Notes: generated from the sequence alone by a model not told the origin. Shown: positions 17,751-27,599, counted from the stretch's first letter. The stretch is 64,000 nt of DNA from Pseudonocardia oceani (GCF_019263585.2 NZ_JADQDF010000001.1:3968001-4032000), one strand, 5' to 3'. Made by a program: numbers and translations.

Positions 17751-19229
17751 GTGCCCGCTCCGCTCTGGCTGTTCGCCGACCAGCTCGGCCCGCACGTCCA
17801 CGACACCGACGCGCACCGCGACCGCGAGGTCGTGCTCGTCGAGTCGGCGCGGGTCCTGCGCAGCCGCCCGTTCCACCGCCAGAAGCTGCACATCGTGCTC
17901 TCCGGCATGCGCCATCTCGCCGACGAGCTCGGCGACCGCGCCACCTACCTGCGCACCGACACCTACCGCGAGGCCCTGGAGCAGGTGGGGCGCCCGGTCG
18001 TCGTCCACGAGCCGACGTCGTTCGCCGCGGCGGACCTCGTCGAACGGCTCCACGCCGAGGGCCTGGTCGAGGAGGTCCTGCCGACGCCGACGTTCGCGCT
18101 GCCCCGCGCCGACTTCGACGAGTGGGCGGGCGACCGCGACACGTTCCGCATGGAGGACTTCTACCGCTCCCAGCGCCGCCGCTTCGACGTGCTCATGGAG
18201 GCGGGGGAGCCGGTCGGCGGCACGTGGAACTACGACAAGGAGAACCGGGAGCCGCCGCCGAAGGGCGTCGCGCGCCTGGACGTCGCCGGGCCGTGGCAGC
18301 CGCCGGAGGACGCGATCGACGACGGGGTGCGCCGCGACCTCGAAGCGCTGGACCTCCCGACGGTCGGCGCCGACGGCCCGCGCTGGTTCGCCGTCACCGC
18401 CGCGGAGGCCCGCCGCGCGCTCGCGCACTTCGTGCAGGAGCGGCTGCCGCACTTCGGCCCGCCCGAGGACGCCATGCTGACCGAGGACTGGGCGATGGCG
18501 CACTCGCTGCTGTCGGTGCCGCTCAACCTCGGCCTGCTGCACCCGCTCGACGTGGCACGGGAGGCCGAGTCGGCCTACCGCTCGGGCGACGTGCCGCTGC
18601 CGAGCGCCGAGGGCTTCGTCCGCCAGGTGCTCGGGTGGCGCGAGTACATGTGGCAGCTCTACTGGCGCTTCGGCCGCGACTACATGCGCGACAACGCCCT
18701 GCGCGCGCACACCCCGCTGCCGGAGTGGTGGACCTCGCTCGACGCCGACGCCGTCACCGCGAAGTGCCTGTCGACGGCGCTGGCCGGCGTGCGCGACCGC
18801 GGCTGGGCCCACCACATCCAGCGCCTGATGATCCTCGGAAACCACGCCCTGCAGCGCGGCTACGACCCGCGCGCGCTGTCGGACTGGTTCCGCGAGTCGT
18901 TCGTCGACGGGTTCGAGTGGGTGATGCCGCCCAACGTGATCGGGATGAGCCAGCACGCCGACGGCGGCAGGCTCGCGACCAAGCCCTACAGCTCCGGTGG
19001 CGCGTACGTGAACCGCATGTCGGACCACTGCCGCGATTGCGCCTACGACCCGAAGAAGCGCCTGGGCGACGACGCCTGCCCGTACACGGCCGGGTACTGG
19101 GCCTGGACCCACCGCCACCGCGACCTGCTCGCCGCCAACAACCGCACCTCCCGCGCCGTGGCGTCGATGAACCGCCTGGGCGACCTCGACGCCGTGCTGG
19201 AGCAGGAGTCCGCGCGCGAGGAGTTCTGA
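17751..19229 (+). CDS. FeS-type bacterial cryptochrome/photolyase (PhrB-like)
   Basis: 492 residues from GTG 17751. The sequence matches the FeS-BCP clade: N-terminal LWLFADQLGPHVHDTD, then FRMEDFYRSQRRRFDVLM and GGTWNYDKENREPPP. Conserved RQVLGWREYMWQLYW and LGNHALQRGYDP mark the FAD domain. Four cysteines, one in AKCLSTALAG and three in CRDCAYDPKKRLGDDACPY, fit the [4Fe-4S] ligands. Clade members repair (6-4) photoproducts with light. It heads a run with a MauE-like and a DsbA-like gene, but nothing ties them functionally. Confidence 0.9.
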   Translation: MPAPLWLFADQLGPHVHDTDAHRDREVVLVESARVLRSRPFHRQKLHIVLSGMRHLADELGDRATYLRTDTYREALEQVGRPVVVHEPTSFAAADLVERLHAEGLVEEVLPTPTFALPRADFDEWAGDRDTFRMEDFYRSQRRRFDVLMEAGEPVGGTWNYDKENREPPPKGVARLDVAGPWQPPEDAIDDGVRRDLEALDLPTVGADGPRWFAVTAAEARRALAHFVQERLPHFGPPEDAMLTEDWAMAHSLLSVPLNLGLLHPLDVAREAESAYRSGDVPLPSAEGFVRQVLGWREYMWQLYWRFGRDYMRDNALRAHTPLPEWWTSLDADAVTAKCLSTALAGVRDRGWAHHIQRLMILGNHALQRGYDPRALSDWFRESFVDGFEWVMPPNVIGMSQHADGGRLATKPYSSGGAYVNRMSDHCRDCAYDPKKRLGDDACPYTAGYWAWTHRHRDLLAANNRTSRAVASMNRLGDLDAVLEQESAREEF

Positions 19230-19250
19230 GGGGGTCCCTAGGCTGGCCGG

Positions 19251-19703
19251 GTGCAGCGATCGCTCGACGTCGTCGGCACGCTCGCGCGTCTGGGGCTGGC
19301 CGCGGTCTGGCTGCTGTCCGGGATCCCGAAGGCTCTCGACCCCGACCAGACCTACGTCGCGGTCCGGGCGTACGACGTGCTCCCGCGCCCGGGTGTCGAG
19401 CTGGTGGCCGGGATCCTGCCGTGGCTGGAGATCGCGCTCGCCGTGCTCCTGCTGCTCGGGCTGGGCACGCGGGCGGTCGCGGCGGCGTCGGCGCTGCTGC
19501 TCCTGGTGTTCCTCGCCGGGGTGGCGCAGGCGTGGGCGCGCGGGCTCTCGATCGACTGCGGCTGCTTCGGTGGCGGTGGCCAGGTCGAGCCCGGGCAGAC
19601 GGCGTACCTGCAGGAGATCGTCCGCGACACGGGCTTCCTGGCCCTCGCGGTGTGGTTGGTGGTGCGGCCGCGGACGGTGGCCGCGGTGGACTCACGGGTG
19701 TAG
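19251..19703 (+). CDS. MauE/DoxX-family membrane protein
   Basis: 150 residues from GTG 19251. Four membrane helices are seen: LARLGLAAVWLLSGIPKAL, ILPWLEIALAVLLLLGLG, ASALLLLVFLAGVAQAWA and a C-terminal FLALAVWLVVRP. The motif SIDCGCFGGGG is the conserved CxC pair of MauE-type proteins, which act in disulfide metabolism or transfer across the membrane. The next gene, 8 bp on, is a membrane-anchored DsbA-like protein, supporting a redox pair working on the cell surface. Confidence 0.87.
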   Translation: MQRSLDVVGTLARLGLAAVWLLSGIPKALDPDQTYVAVRAYDVLPRPGVELVAGILPWLEIALAVLLLLGLGTRAVAAASALLLLVFLAGVAQAWARGLSIDCGCFGGGGQVEPGQTAYLQEIVRDTGFLALAVWLVVRPRTVAAVDSRV

Positions 19704-19711
19704 GGAGAGGC

Positions 19712-20464
19712 ATGGGCGGCGCGTCGCGCAACGAGAAGAAGCGCAGGCAGGAGGCGGCGAACGCACGGCTGCGGGCGGCCGGTATCACGCCTCCGACCCA
19801 CGCGCGCGACTCGAAGCGCACCACGTTCATCGCGGTGGCCTCGCTCGCGGTCGTCGCGCTGGTGGTGGGCGTCGTCGTGCTGCTCAACCGCGACTCCGGC
19901 GAGACCGCGGTGGTGCCGACGTACACCACGACCGCGGCCGGCGGTGTCGTCACCGCGGGGAGCGGGCCGATGGTCGTCGACGTCTACGAGGACTTCCTCT
20001 GCCCGGTCTGCGAGCGCTTCGAGGAGCGCTACGGCGAGGAGCTGACCGAGGCCCTCAACGCCGGCCGCATCACCGTCCGGTACCACTCGGTGGCGATCCT
20101 CGACCAGCAGACCGACCCCGTCGGCTACTCCTCGCGCGCGGCCAACGCGGCGCTCTGCTCGGTGCCCGCCGGCATCCACCCCGCCTACCACCAGCGCCTG
20201 TTCGCCGAGCAGCCCGCCGAGGGCAGCGCCGGCCTCTCCGACGAGCAGCTCATCGCGTTCGGCACGGAGCTGGGCGCCGACCTCGGCCCCTGCATCACCG
20301 GCGGCACCAACGCCGACGCGGTGACGGCCATGACCCGCGCCGCGATCGACGACCCGGCGCTGCGCAACGCCGACGGCAACTTCGGCACGCCGACCGTCCT
20401 GCTCGACGGCGCCCGCGTCGACATCAGCGACACCGGCTGGCTGCAGAAGGCCCTCGCGGCCTGA
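19712..20464 (+). CDS. Membrane-anchored DsbA-like thioredoxin-fold protein
   Basis: 250 residues from ATG 19712 (GGGAGAGG ribosome site). A basic cytosolic segment (NEKKRRQEAANARLRAAG) leads to one helix at about residues 38-58 (TFIAVASLAVVALVVGVVVL), so the rest faces outside. The active site CPVC lies in VVDVYEDFLCPVCERFEERY and the cis-Pro loop in GNFGTPTVLLDG. Two more cysteines (ALCSVPAG, GPCITGG) are present. It probably forms or shuffles disulfides in secreted proteins, with the MauE-like protein as partner. Confidence 0.9.
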   Translation: MGGASRNEKKRRQEAANARLRAAGITPPTHARDSKRTTFIAVASLAVVALVVGVVVLLNRDSGETAVVPTYTTTAAGGVVTAGSGPMVVDVYEDFLCPVCERFEERYGEELTEALNAGRITVRYHSVAILDQQTDPVGYSSRAANAALCSVPAGIHPAYHQRLFAEQPAEGSAGLSDEQLIAFGTELGADLGPCITGGTNADAVTAMTRAAIDDPALRNADGNFGTPTVLLDGARVDISDTGWLQKALAA

Positions 20465-20471
20465 GCCGGCG

Positions 20472-21374
20472 TCAGCGCGGCTCGTCGCCGGGGCGGATCC
20501 GCAGCTTCGCGGCGATGCGGACGAGCGCCTGCCGGTCGGCCTCACCGGAGCCAGTCCGCCTCCGGCCGCGCGCCGCCGAGGTGGCGTCCGAAGAAGTCGA
20601 GGATCAGCTCGGCGCGCTGGATCCGGTGGCGCGGCGAGCCGTTGCGCGCGGCGAACCGGTCGGTGTGCGCGACGAGCCACGTCGTGAGGTATCCGCCGTA
20701 GGAGCCGCCGAGGACACCGAGGCGGTCGCGGTCGAGCCCGGGTCGCCGTCGAGCACGGCGTCGAGGACGGCGAGGACGTCCTGCGCGCCGCGCCCGCCCC
20801 ATCCCGATCCCGGGTGCTCGGCCGCCTCGGGCGCGCGGATCTCGCGGGAGAACGCGTGCGTGTCGCCGGTGCTGCCGTGACGTCCCCGGCGAGCACGGCG
20901 ATCCGCGTGCCGCCGGGGGAGAAGGCGGGCATCGACAGCGACAGCGCGGAGTCGGTGAGCGGCCGCGGCCCGGTGCGGCCGGCGGGGCCGAGCTCGTGCA
21001 GCCGCTCGCGGGAGGCGAACGCGATCCGCGTGCCGTCCGGCGACCACACCGGCGCCTCCACGGCCTCGTTCCGCGCGCAGACCGTGACGGTCTCCCCGGG
21101 TCCGTCGACGGGCACGACCCGCCGCCCTCCCCATCCCCGCTCGTGTACGCCAGCCGGCGGCCGTCCGGCGACCAGGCGGGCGACCCGTCCCCGTGCTCCC
21201 CGGCCGTCAGCGCATAGGGGCCGTCGTCCCGTCGACGTCGGCGATCCACACGGCGCTTCGCCGGCGGTTGGCGTCGAGGTCGATCCGGCCGACGACGAAC
21301 CCCACCCGCCGCCCGTCCGGGGAGAGCGCGGGGCAGGAGACGGACACGATGCGGGCGATGTCCGCGGGCTGCAC
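20472..21374 (-). pseudogene. S9 (prolyl oligopeptidase-like) peptidase, ruined
   Basis: Pieces of one S9 peptidase appear in different minus frames. From GTG 21374: QPADIARIVSVSCPALSPDG; then ALTAGEHGDGSPAWSPDGRR; then VEAPVWSPDGTRIAFASRER (beta-propeller repeats); then LGVLGGSYGGYLTTWLVAHT with the catalytic Ser motif GGSYGGY; then a short end RIAAKLRIRPGDEPR with stop at 20472. At least four frameshifts are needed and the length (~300 codons) is about half of a normal ~650-residue enzyme, so internal deletions also occurred. It borders the tRNA-Ala integration site. Confidence 0.85.
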
Positions 21375-21455
21375 GCCGCGAACGTAGGGGGAGGGCGGAC
21401 GGAGTCGACCCGGTTGTCGCGGGGTGTCGGGGCTCGTGTAACTTCTTCGGGGCAA

Positions 21456-21530
<75 letters not shown>

Positions 21531-21614
21531 CTTCCTCACCAGCGGAAACACTCCGCTTGAGTTATCCCCACCGACATCTGTGGTGCGGAAACTTGGTGCG
21601 GATCCGTACTAGCG

Positions 21615-22266
21615 TTGCACCTGACCTTTACGGCGCCGCGACGCCGGGCCCGCTCCAAGGGCCGCATCGAGCAGCTCCCCAGCGGGTCGCTGCGCGTCGT
21701 CGTCTACGCCGGTCAGGACCCGCTCACCAAGCGCCGGCACTACCTGCGCGAGATCATCCCGGCCGGGCCTCGCGCGGCCGTCGAGGCGGACAAGGCGCTG
21801 CGTCGGCTCGCCGTCCAGGTCGACGAGCAGCGCAATCCGCGGACCACAGCGACGGTCGAGCAGCTGCTGACCGAGCACTTCGAGCTGCTCGAGGTGGAGC
21901 CCAGCACGCTGTCGACGTACCGGACGCTCACGCGGACCCACATCGTGCCGCTGATCGGCAAGCAGAAGGTCGGCGCGCTGCGGGCCGCGGTGTTCGACTC
22001 CTTCTACGTCGAGCTCCGGCGCTGCCGGGCGCGCTGCAACCGCCGGCCCTTCGTCGAGCACCGCACACCCCGGTCGCACAGCTGCGACCACCGCTGCGAC
22101 GGGCGTCCGCCGGGGCGAGCTGTGCGCGCTGCGCTGGCAGGACACCAAGACCCACCAGGACCGCCGGATCGCCCTCGACCCGGACACGGTGGCGTCGCTG
22201 GCCGGTCACCGGCAGCGGTACACGGGTTTCTGCGCCGGCCTGGGCTTCGAGCTGCCCGCCGACAGG
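21615..22266 (+). pseudogene. Tyrosine site-specific integrase, decayed
   Basis: From TTG 21615 the frame gives a normal integrase N-terminus (SKGRIEQLPSGSLRVVVYAG, HYLREIIPAGPRAAVEADKA) and part of the core-binding domain (ATVEQLLTEHFELLEVEPST, LSTYRTLTRTHIVPLIG). After SHSCDHRCDG near 22098 the frame shifts and reads GVRRGELCALRWQDTKTHQD RRIALDPDT. The first catalytic Arg survives, but about 70 residues before it and about 25 after RW are missing compared with relatives, and the HxxR and Tyr boxes are gone. It lies 87 bp after the tRNA, the usual place for the integrase of such an island. Confidence 0.85.
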
Positions 22267-22341
22267 AGGCGGGCGGTCGGCCGGTCGAGGCAGGTGGAGG
22301 TGCGCGATGCGTTGCGCATGATCGTTCTCTCTTCTCGCGGA

Positions 22342-23070
22342 TCAGGCCCGCCGGGCGCCGCTGCGGTAGCGGGCGGCCGCGAACAGGCCGAGCGCGGCGG
22401 TCCACGTGGCGAGGACGGTGACGCCGGTCCAGCCGGTTCCGGGCCCGCCGATGACGGAGCGGCCGACGGCGTTGAGCCAGTAGGAGGGGAGCGCCCGGGC
22501 GACGGTCTGCGCCCAATCGGGCAGGATCTCGATCGGGAACCAGACGCCGCCCAGGAGTGACAGGGCCAGCAGTACGAACGTGCTCACCGCCTGGACGGAC
22601 TCGTTGCTGCCGGTGAACCCGAGCGCGATCCCCAGCACGACGAACGGCAGCAGCGCGGCCCAGGTGGTGCCGGCCAGCGCGAGCCACCGCCACCACGGCA
22701 GCGACACCCCGACCAGGGCCCCCGCGGAGTAGACCAGGACGAGCCCCGGCAGGGTGACGAGCCAGGCGGTCAGCCCCTTGACCAGTACGTAGTGGCTGGG
22801 GGGCAGCGGCGTCAGCCGGAGCTGGCGGTTCCAGCCGATCCGCCGCTCCAGGGCGATCGAGGCGGTGGAGAACAAGGCCCCGCCGAGCGACCCGTACGCC
22901 GCCATGCCCTGCATCGTGTACGCCGTCGACGACACGCCGCCGAAACGCGCGTCGCCGAAGAGCCCGGCGAAGACCAGGAACAGGACCAGGGGCAGGACCA
23001 CGGTGAACAGCAGCAGCTGCGGCACGCGCAGCACCCGCAGGATCTCCAGGCGCAGGTAGGTGGCGTTCAC
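22342..23070 (-). CDS. ABC-2 type transporter permease (island)
   Basis: 242 residues from GTG 23070, which overlaps the ATPase stop (GTGA). Six hydrophobic helices are seen, e.g. VPQLLLFTVVLPLVLFLVFA, LVTLPGLVLVYSAGALVGVS and VSTFVLLALSLLGGVWFPIE. The ending ILPDWAQTVARALPSYWLN is typical of ABC-2 exporters of the DrrB/NatB kind. It pairs with the ATPase to export a drug, lipid or peptide; substrate unknown. Its 3' end converges on the integrase remnant. Confidence 0.9.
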   Translation of the reverse strand: MNATYLRLEILRVLRVPQLLLFTVVLPLVLFLVFAGLFGDARFGGVSSTAYTMQGMAAYGSLGGALFSTASIALERRIGWNRQLRLTPLPPSHYVLVKGLTAWLVTLPGLVLVYSAGALVGVSLPWWRWLALAGTTWAALLPFVVLGIALGFTGSNESVQAVSTFVLLALSLLGGVWFPIEILPDWAQTVARALPSYWLNAVGRSVIGGPGTGWTGVTVLATWTAALGLFAAARYRSGARRA

Positions 23071-23993
23071 CGCGGAGGGTCCGCGGTCAGGGCGAGGAAG
23101 GCATCGGTCAGGTCGGCGCCGGTGACCTCGATGTCGCGGGCGCTGGGCCCGGTCGACAGGAGCGCCCGCAGTGCCCGGTCGGAGTCGGTGCAGTGGAGGA
23201 CGACCGCCTCGCCGCGCGCCTCGGCCGTGCGGACGCCCGGCAGGGCCGACAGCCGGTCGAGGTCGGCGCCGGGCACGGTGGCGCGGAGCGTGCGGCCCCT
23301 CGTGGCGCCGGTGAGCTCTGTGACGGGCCCGTCGGCGACCACCTGGCCCCGCGCGAGGAGCACGATGCGGTCCGCGTAGGTGTCGGCCTCCTCGAGGTGG
23401 TGCGTGGCGAACAGGATCGTCCGCCCGGCCTGCGCCTGGCCGCGGATCGTCTCCCACAGCGCCGCCCGGGACGCGACGTCGAGGGATGCGGTCGGCTCGT
23501 CGAGGACGAGCAGGACGGGATCGCCCACGAGCGCGACGGCGAACCGCACCCGCTGGACCTGCCCGCCCGAGAGCGCGGTCGTGCGGCGGGACCGCAGGTC
23601 GCCGATGCCGGCGGTGCGCAGTGCGTCGTCGACGCCGAGCGGGCGGTCGTGCAGCGCGGCGACGAGCTCGACCAGCTCGCCGACGGTGACGTGCGGGAGC
23701 AGCTCACCGGTCTGCAGGACCGCACCGACCCGCCCGTGCCGCACGGCGTCGGCGGGAGTCGTCCCGAGCACCCGCGCTGTCCCGGTGTCGGGGTCGGTGA
23801 GGCCGAGCACCATGTCGAGCGTCGTGGACTTGCCCGCGCCGTTGGGGCCGAGGAGTGCGACCACCTCGCCCTCGGCTATCCGCAGGTCCAGTCCGGCCAC
23901 GGCCCGCACCCGGCCGTAGGACCGGCTGACGCCGCAGAAGTCGACGGCGAGGTTCCTGGACGGGCCCGGACGGTCGTCGGGTGCAGGAGGCAT
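23067..23993 (-). CDS. ABC transporter ATP-binding protein (island)
   Basis: 308 residues from ATG 23993; ATG 24011 would add six residues. Walker A is GPNGAGKST, the Q-loop is in GRVGAVLQTGELLPHVTV, the signature is LSGGQVQRVRFA, Walker B is LLVLDEPTASLD and the H-loop lies in LFATHHLEEADTYADR. The C-terminal ~80 residues are the accessory domain common in DrrA-type exporters. It forms an exporter with the overlapping permease gene. The large LuxR regulator ends 64 bp upstream on the same strand and may control the pair. Confidence 0.92.
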   Translation of the reverse strand: MPPAPDDRPGPSRNLAVDFCGVSRSYGRVRAVAGLDLRIAEGEVVALLGPNGAGKSTTLDMVLGLTDPDTGTARVLGTTPADAVRHGRVGAVLQTGELLPHVTVGELVELVAALHDRPLGVDDALRTAGIGDLRSRRTTALSGGQVQRVRFAVALVGDPVLLVLDEPTASLDVASRAALWETIRGQAQAGRTILFATHHLEEADTYADRIVLLARGQVVADGPVTELTGATRGRTLRATVPGADLDRLSALPGVRTAEARGEAVVLHCTDSDRALRALLSTGPSARDIEVTGADLTDAFLALTADPPR

Positions 23994-24057
23994 GGACCCA
24001 CGCTGCAGCACGGAGATGCGCGGAACATCCGCCAGTGCGCCGAGATCGCGTCGGCGT

Positions 24058-26880
24058 TCAGCCGGCGCGCCGAGCAGCCGCCGCGGCGAGTTCGGCGCGG
24101 GAGGACAACCCCAGCTTGCCGAACACGTGCCCGACGTGGGTCTGCACGGTGCGCCGGGACAGAAAGAGCCGGTCCCCGATCTGCGGGTTCGACAGACCCT
24201 CGGCGACGAGCGCGACGACCCGGCGCTCGGTCGGGGTCAGGCTGTCCCAGCCCGTGCGCGGGCGCGCCCGCCGTCCGCGACGGCCCCGGCGCACTCCCCG
24301 ATCGCGCAACGCCGCGTCGACCCGGTCGACACCGCGGGTGGCGCCCAACCCGGCCCATGCCTCGGCCGCCCGCTCCAGCAGCGCGCAGGCGATGGACGGG
24401 TCCGGGTTCGCCGCCGCGGCGTCCTCGGCCGTCGCAGCCAGGTGCAGCGGCCGCCCGGCGCCTACGTCGACAGCAGCGGTCAGCAGTGCGGCGTCGGCCG
24501 TCAGGAGGCCCCGGCAGCGCATCGCCACGGCGTCCCAGGAGGGGATGCCCCGGCCGGCGGTCAGGTCGACGGCGTCGACCACCCGGCCGGCGGACTCGCG
24601 ATCGCCCGTCGCCGCGGCGAGGCGGACCAGGTCCGGCCCCAGCACGGGGAACTCGACGACCCGGCCCGAGTCGGCGCAACGGCGGAACGCCGCGGCGAGC
24701 ACCTCGAACGCCTGGTCCGGAGCCCCCTGTGCCTCCAGCAACAGCGCCCGGGCCCAGCCGACCCGGTCGTCGCGGAACGCCGGGCCGCCCGTGCGCAGCT
24801 CCCGGTCCGCGTGGTCGAGCGCCTCCTCCGCCCGCCCGAGGTCACCCCGGTGGAGGTGGATGACCGCGAGGACGGAGAGGCCGAACACGAGGCTGTAGCG
24901 CTCGCCGGTCTCCTCGGCCAGCGCGAAGCCGGTCTCCAGACCGGTGATCGCGTCGTCCCACTCCCCGGCCAGGAAGCGCTCGACAGCAAGGAACACCTCG
25001 TAGCTCGGCAGAGCCCAGCGCGTGCCGAGCCGCTCTCCGAGGATCCTGCCGGTCTCCAAGGTGGCCCGGGCACGGGGGAGCTCGTCGAGCTCGAGGAGCA
25101 CGTGACCGCGGGTGACGTGCAGCGGGTAGCGGTGGCCGACGCGGGCGGGGCTGCGGTCCGCGCGTCCGACGGCGTCGTCGAGGATCCGCAGCGCACCGGC
25201 CGGGTCGCCGCGGTGCTCGGCGACCGCGGCCAGTGAGTTCAGGGCGACCCCGGTGACGACGGGCTCGCCCACCCGCTCGGCAGCGGCCAGAGCGGCCCTG
25301 GCGGCGGTCTCCGCTCCGTCGAGATCGCCGATCGACCCCCGGGCGACGCTCGCCCACCCGAGCGCGGCGGCCCTCGCGGAGGGACCGCCCGAGGACGCCA
25401 CCCGATCCAGCTCCGGCAGTGCCTCCGCCATCCGGCCGGTCATGATCAGTGTGCGGGCCAGGCAGAGCCGGGCGGTCTGCTCGACCTCGGGATCACGTCG
25501 ATCCGTCAGCAGAGCGCGGCACACCTGCTCCACGGCTGTCAGCTCGCCTGCCCACCACAGGCTGGTGACGCGCTCGGCCAGCAACCGGTCCCGTTCCGGT
25601 CCGCCTGGCCCGATCAGCTCGATCGCGCGGGCGAGCAGATCGGCGGCCGCAGCAGGTGACTGCGGCGCGACCTCCCGGGCCGCTACGACCAGGCCGTCGA
25701 CCGCGCCGGCGTCACCCGCCACGGCGCCCCGCGACAGCTGCTCGGCCACCACCAGAGACGGCGCACCGGCCGCGGCGAGCCTGCTCGCCGCCTCCCGGTG
25801 CAGGCCGCGGCGCACACCCTGCGGCAGGTCGGCGTACACGGCGTCTCGGAGCAGGTCGTGACGGAAGCGCAACCACTGCCCGTCCTCGACGAGCACGCGC
25901 GCGGCCATCGCGGGCTCCAGCGCGGTGGCCAGGTCCACCACAGAGCGGCCGGTCGTGGTGGCCAGGTCGGTCACCGCGAACCGCCCCCCCAGCACCGACG
26001 CGGGACGGAGCGTGGACAGCGTCTCGGCGGGCAGGAGACCCAGGTTCCGGACCGTGGACAGGCGGAGACCGGGCAGCGGATCAGCCGTGGACAACACCGC
26101 ACGGCCGTCGCGCACGGCAACCGCCCCCTCGGTGGCGAAGGCGGCGAGCAGCTCGGCCACCAGCAGCGGGTTGCCGCCGGCTCCCGACACCTCCTGAACG
26201 AGGCGCGCATCCGGTGGCGCCGCCACGAGCTGTCCGACCAGGTCGACGACGGCATCGTCGGGGAGGCCGTCGAGACGCAGGGTGACGGCCCCCGCCGCGC
26301 CGACGCGGGCGAGCGCCCGCTCCAGGTCCGGCAGTGCCGGCAGGGGACGCCGGCAGACGATGACGGCGACGGGCGCCCCCGCCAGGCGGCGGGCGAGCAC
26401 GGTCAGCGTCAGCAGGCTGGCCGGATCGGCCCAGTGCAGGTCGTCGAGTCCGATGACGAGGGGACGCTCGTGTGCGAGATCCTCGAGGAGATCCACCACG
26501 GCGTCGACCACCTGGAACTGCAGGCCAGGGTCGCTGCTGACCGTGATCAGCCCTCCAGGGCGGGCTGCCGTGGTCAGGAGGGTGGCGATCGCGACACGGC
26601 GCGGATCGGCCGACGCCCGGGTCAGCTCCAGCGCATCGACCCAGACCCCGAAAGGACGTCTGCGCTCCAGCTCTTCCCCTCCGCCGGACACGACGCGCGC
26701 GCCCCGAGCAGCCGCCGCGGTCAGCGCACTGGACAGGATCGTGGACTTGCCGATGCCCGCCTCACCCTCGACCGTGATGAGTGTCAGGCGTCCTGAGCCG
26801 GCCCGGTCGACAGCTCCTCCGAGCACGGCGAGCTCGGCGTCGCGGCCCACGACCCGCAGAGCGGAGGAGACCGTGCGCAC
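24058..26880 (-). CDS. Large ATP-binding LuxR-family (LAL/MalT-like) regulator
   Basis: 940 residues from GTG 26880. The N-terminal AAA/STAND ATPase has Walker A GEAGIGKSTIL (~residues 39-49) and a Walker B-like LVIGLDDLHWADPASLL. A long middle region (~350-860) of paired helices such as AALGWASVARGSIGDLDGAE and DDAITGLETGFALAEETG is TPR-like. The last ~65 residues are a LuxR HTH (LTPTERRVVALVAEGLSNPQ, RRTVQTHVGHVFGKLG). Such proteins sense a ligand or partner, bind ATP and activate nearby genes; here the ABC exporter downstream is the likely target. Confidence 0.92.
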   Translation of the reverse strand: MRTVSSALRVVGRDAELAVLGGAVDRAGSGRLTLITVEGEAGIGKSTILSSALTAAAARGARVVSGGGEELERRRPFGVWVDALELTRASADPRRVAIATLLTTAARPGGLITVSSDPGLQFQVVDAVVDLLEDLAHERPLVIGLDDLHWADPASLLTLTVLARRLAGAPVAVIVCRRPLPALPDLERALARVGAAGAVTLRLDGLPDDAVVDLVGQLVAAPPDARLVQEVSGAGGNPLLVAELLAAFATEGAVAVRDGRAVLSTADPLPGLRLSTVRNLGLLPAETLSTLRPASVLGGRFAVTDLATTTGRSVVDLATALEPAMAARVLVEDGQWLRFRHDLLRDAVYADLPQGVRRGLHREAASRLAAAGAPSLVVAEQLSRGAVAGDAGAVDGLVVAAREVAPQSPAAAADLLARAIELIGPGGPERDRLLAERVTSLWWAGELTAVEQVCRALLTDRRDPEVEQTARLCLARTLIMTGRMAEALPELDRVASSGGPSARAAALGWASVARGSIGDLDGAETAARAALAAAERVGEPVVTGVALNSLAAVAEHRGDPAGALRILDDAVGRADRSPARVGHRYPLHVTRGHVLLELDELPRARATLETGRILGERLGTRWALPSYEVFLAVERFLAGEWDDAITGLETGFALAEETGERYSLVFGLSVLAVIHLHRGDLGRAEEALDHADRELRTGGPAFRDDRVGWARALLLEAQGAPDQAFEVLAAAFRRCADSGRVVEFPVLGPDLVRLAAATGDRESAGRVVDAVDLTAGRGIPSWDAVAMRCRGLLTADAALLTAAVDVGAGRPLHLAATAEDAAAANPDPSIACALLERAAEAWAGLGATRGVDRVDAALRDRGVRRGRRGRRARPRTGWDSLTPTERRVVALVAEGLSNPQIGDRLFLSRRTVQTHVGHVFGKLGLSSRAELAAAAARRAG

Positions 26881-27071
26881 TGCTGCAGGCTAACGCGGCG
26901 TCGAACAGCACGCAGGCCACATCTGACTCCATCGCGTCACCGGTGTCGTCAGCGGTGAACGGGAAGCAGTGCCCGTGCAGTCACCGATGAGTGGGGCTGA
27001 CAGGCGGTACGACAGAGGCGTCTGCCACGAGCCGCCGAGTGGCATGGACGCGCGGAGGCGGCACGCGGGGT

Positions 27072-27599
27072 TCACCGAACAGGCGCGGGACGACTGCGGA
27101 TGCTCAGGGTGGTGCCGTCAGGCCGACCGTCGATCCTCAGCTCGGCAACGAGTGCCCGGATCAGGAACAGGCCATGGCCGGGCTGCATTCGGTGTGACGG
27201 CTCGATCCAACGCCCGTCGTCGGCGATGGTCATATCGATGCAACGGTAGCCGGGTCCGTCGCCGAGAATCCGAGCGTGCAGGCGCACGATCCCGGGATGC
27301 TCGGACATGTCAGGACCGACACGGTAGCCGTGTTCGATGCTGTTCGAGACGGCCTCGCTCACGACCATCACGAGCTCGCCGGCGTTGGCAGGAGGCCAGG
27401 TGTTGGCGGTCAACCACGCGGCGACCTTCTCCCTCGCGAGCGATACCGAGACCAGGTCGGCCCCGAGCGTCAGGCGCAGCCTGTCGAGCGCATGCGACAG
27501 GCCGTGTGCGGATCGAGCTGCGGGTGCTTCTGCGGATCCGTTGACCTCGGAACGCCCTCGACCTGGAGCGTGTTCATCATGGCTGGAGGGAAAAGCCAT
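27072..27599 (-). CDS. Anti-sigma-type HATPase (RsbW-like) of the island
   Basis: 175 residues from ATG 27599, which has GGAG 10 bases upstream; a longer frame begins at 27656. The GHKL ATPase fold is evident: N-box SEAVSNSIEHGY, G1 box DMTIADDGRWIEPS and G2 GHGLFLIRALVAEL, ending GTTLSI. There is no HisKA or sensor, so it is of the RsbW/SpoIIAB class that sequesters sigma factors and phosphorylates STAS antagonists. A STAS gene lies immediately upstream on the same strand. About 190 bp between this gene and the LuxR gene hold nothing I can identify. Confidence 0.85.
   Translation of the reverse strand: MAFPSSHDEHAPGRGRSEVNGSAEAPAARSAHGLSHALDRLRLTLGADLVSVSLAREKVAAWLTANTWPPANAGELVMVVSEAVSNSIEHGYRVGPDMSEHPGIVRLHARILGDGPGYRCIDMTIADDGRWIEPSHRMQPGHGLFLIRALVAELRIDGRPDGTTLSIRSRPAPVR

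Noticed and set aside
20472..21374. Intact S9 peptidase using programmed frameshifts
   Set aside because: Too many frame changes and missing segments; a pseudogene explains the data better.
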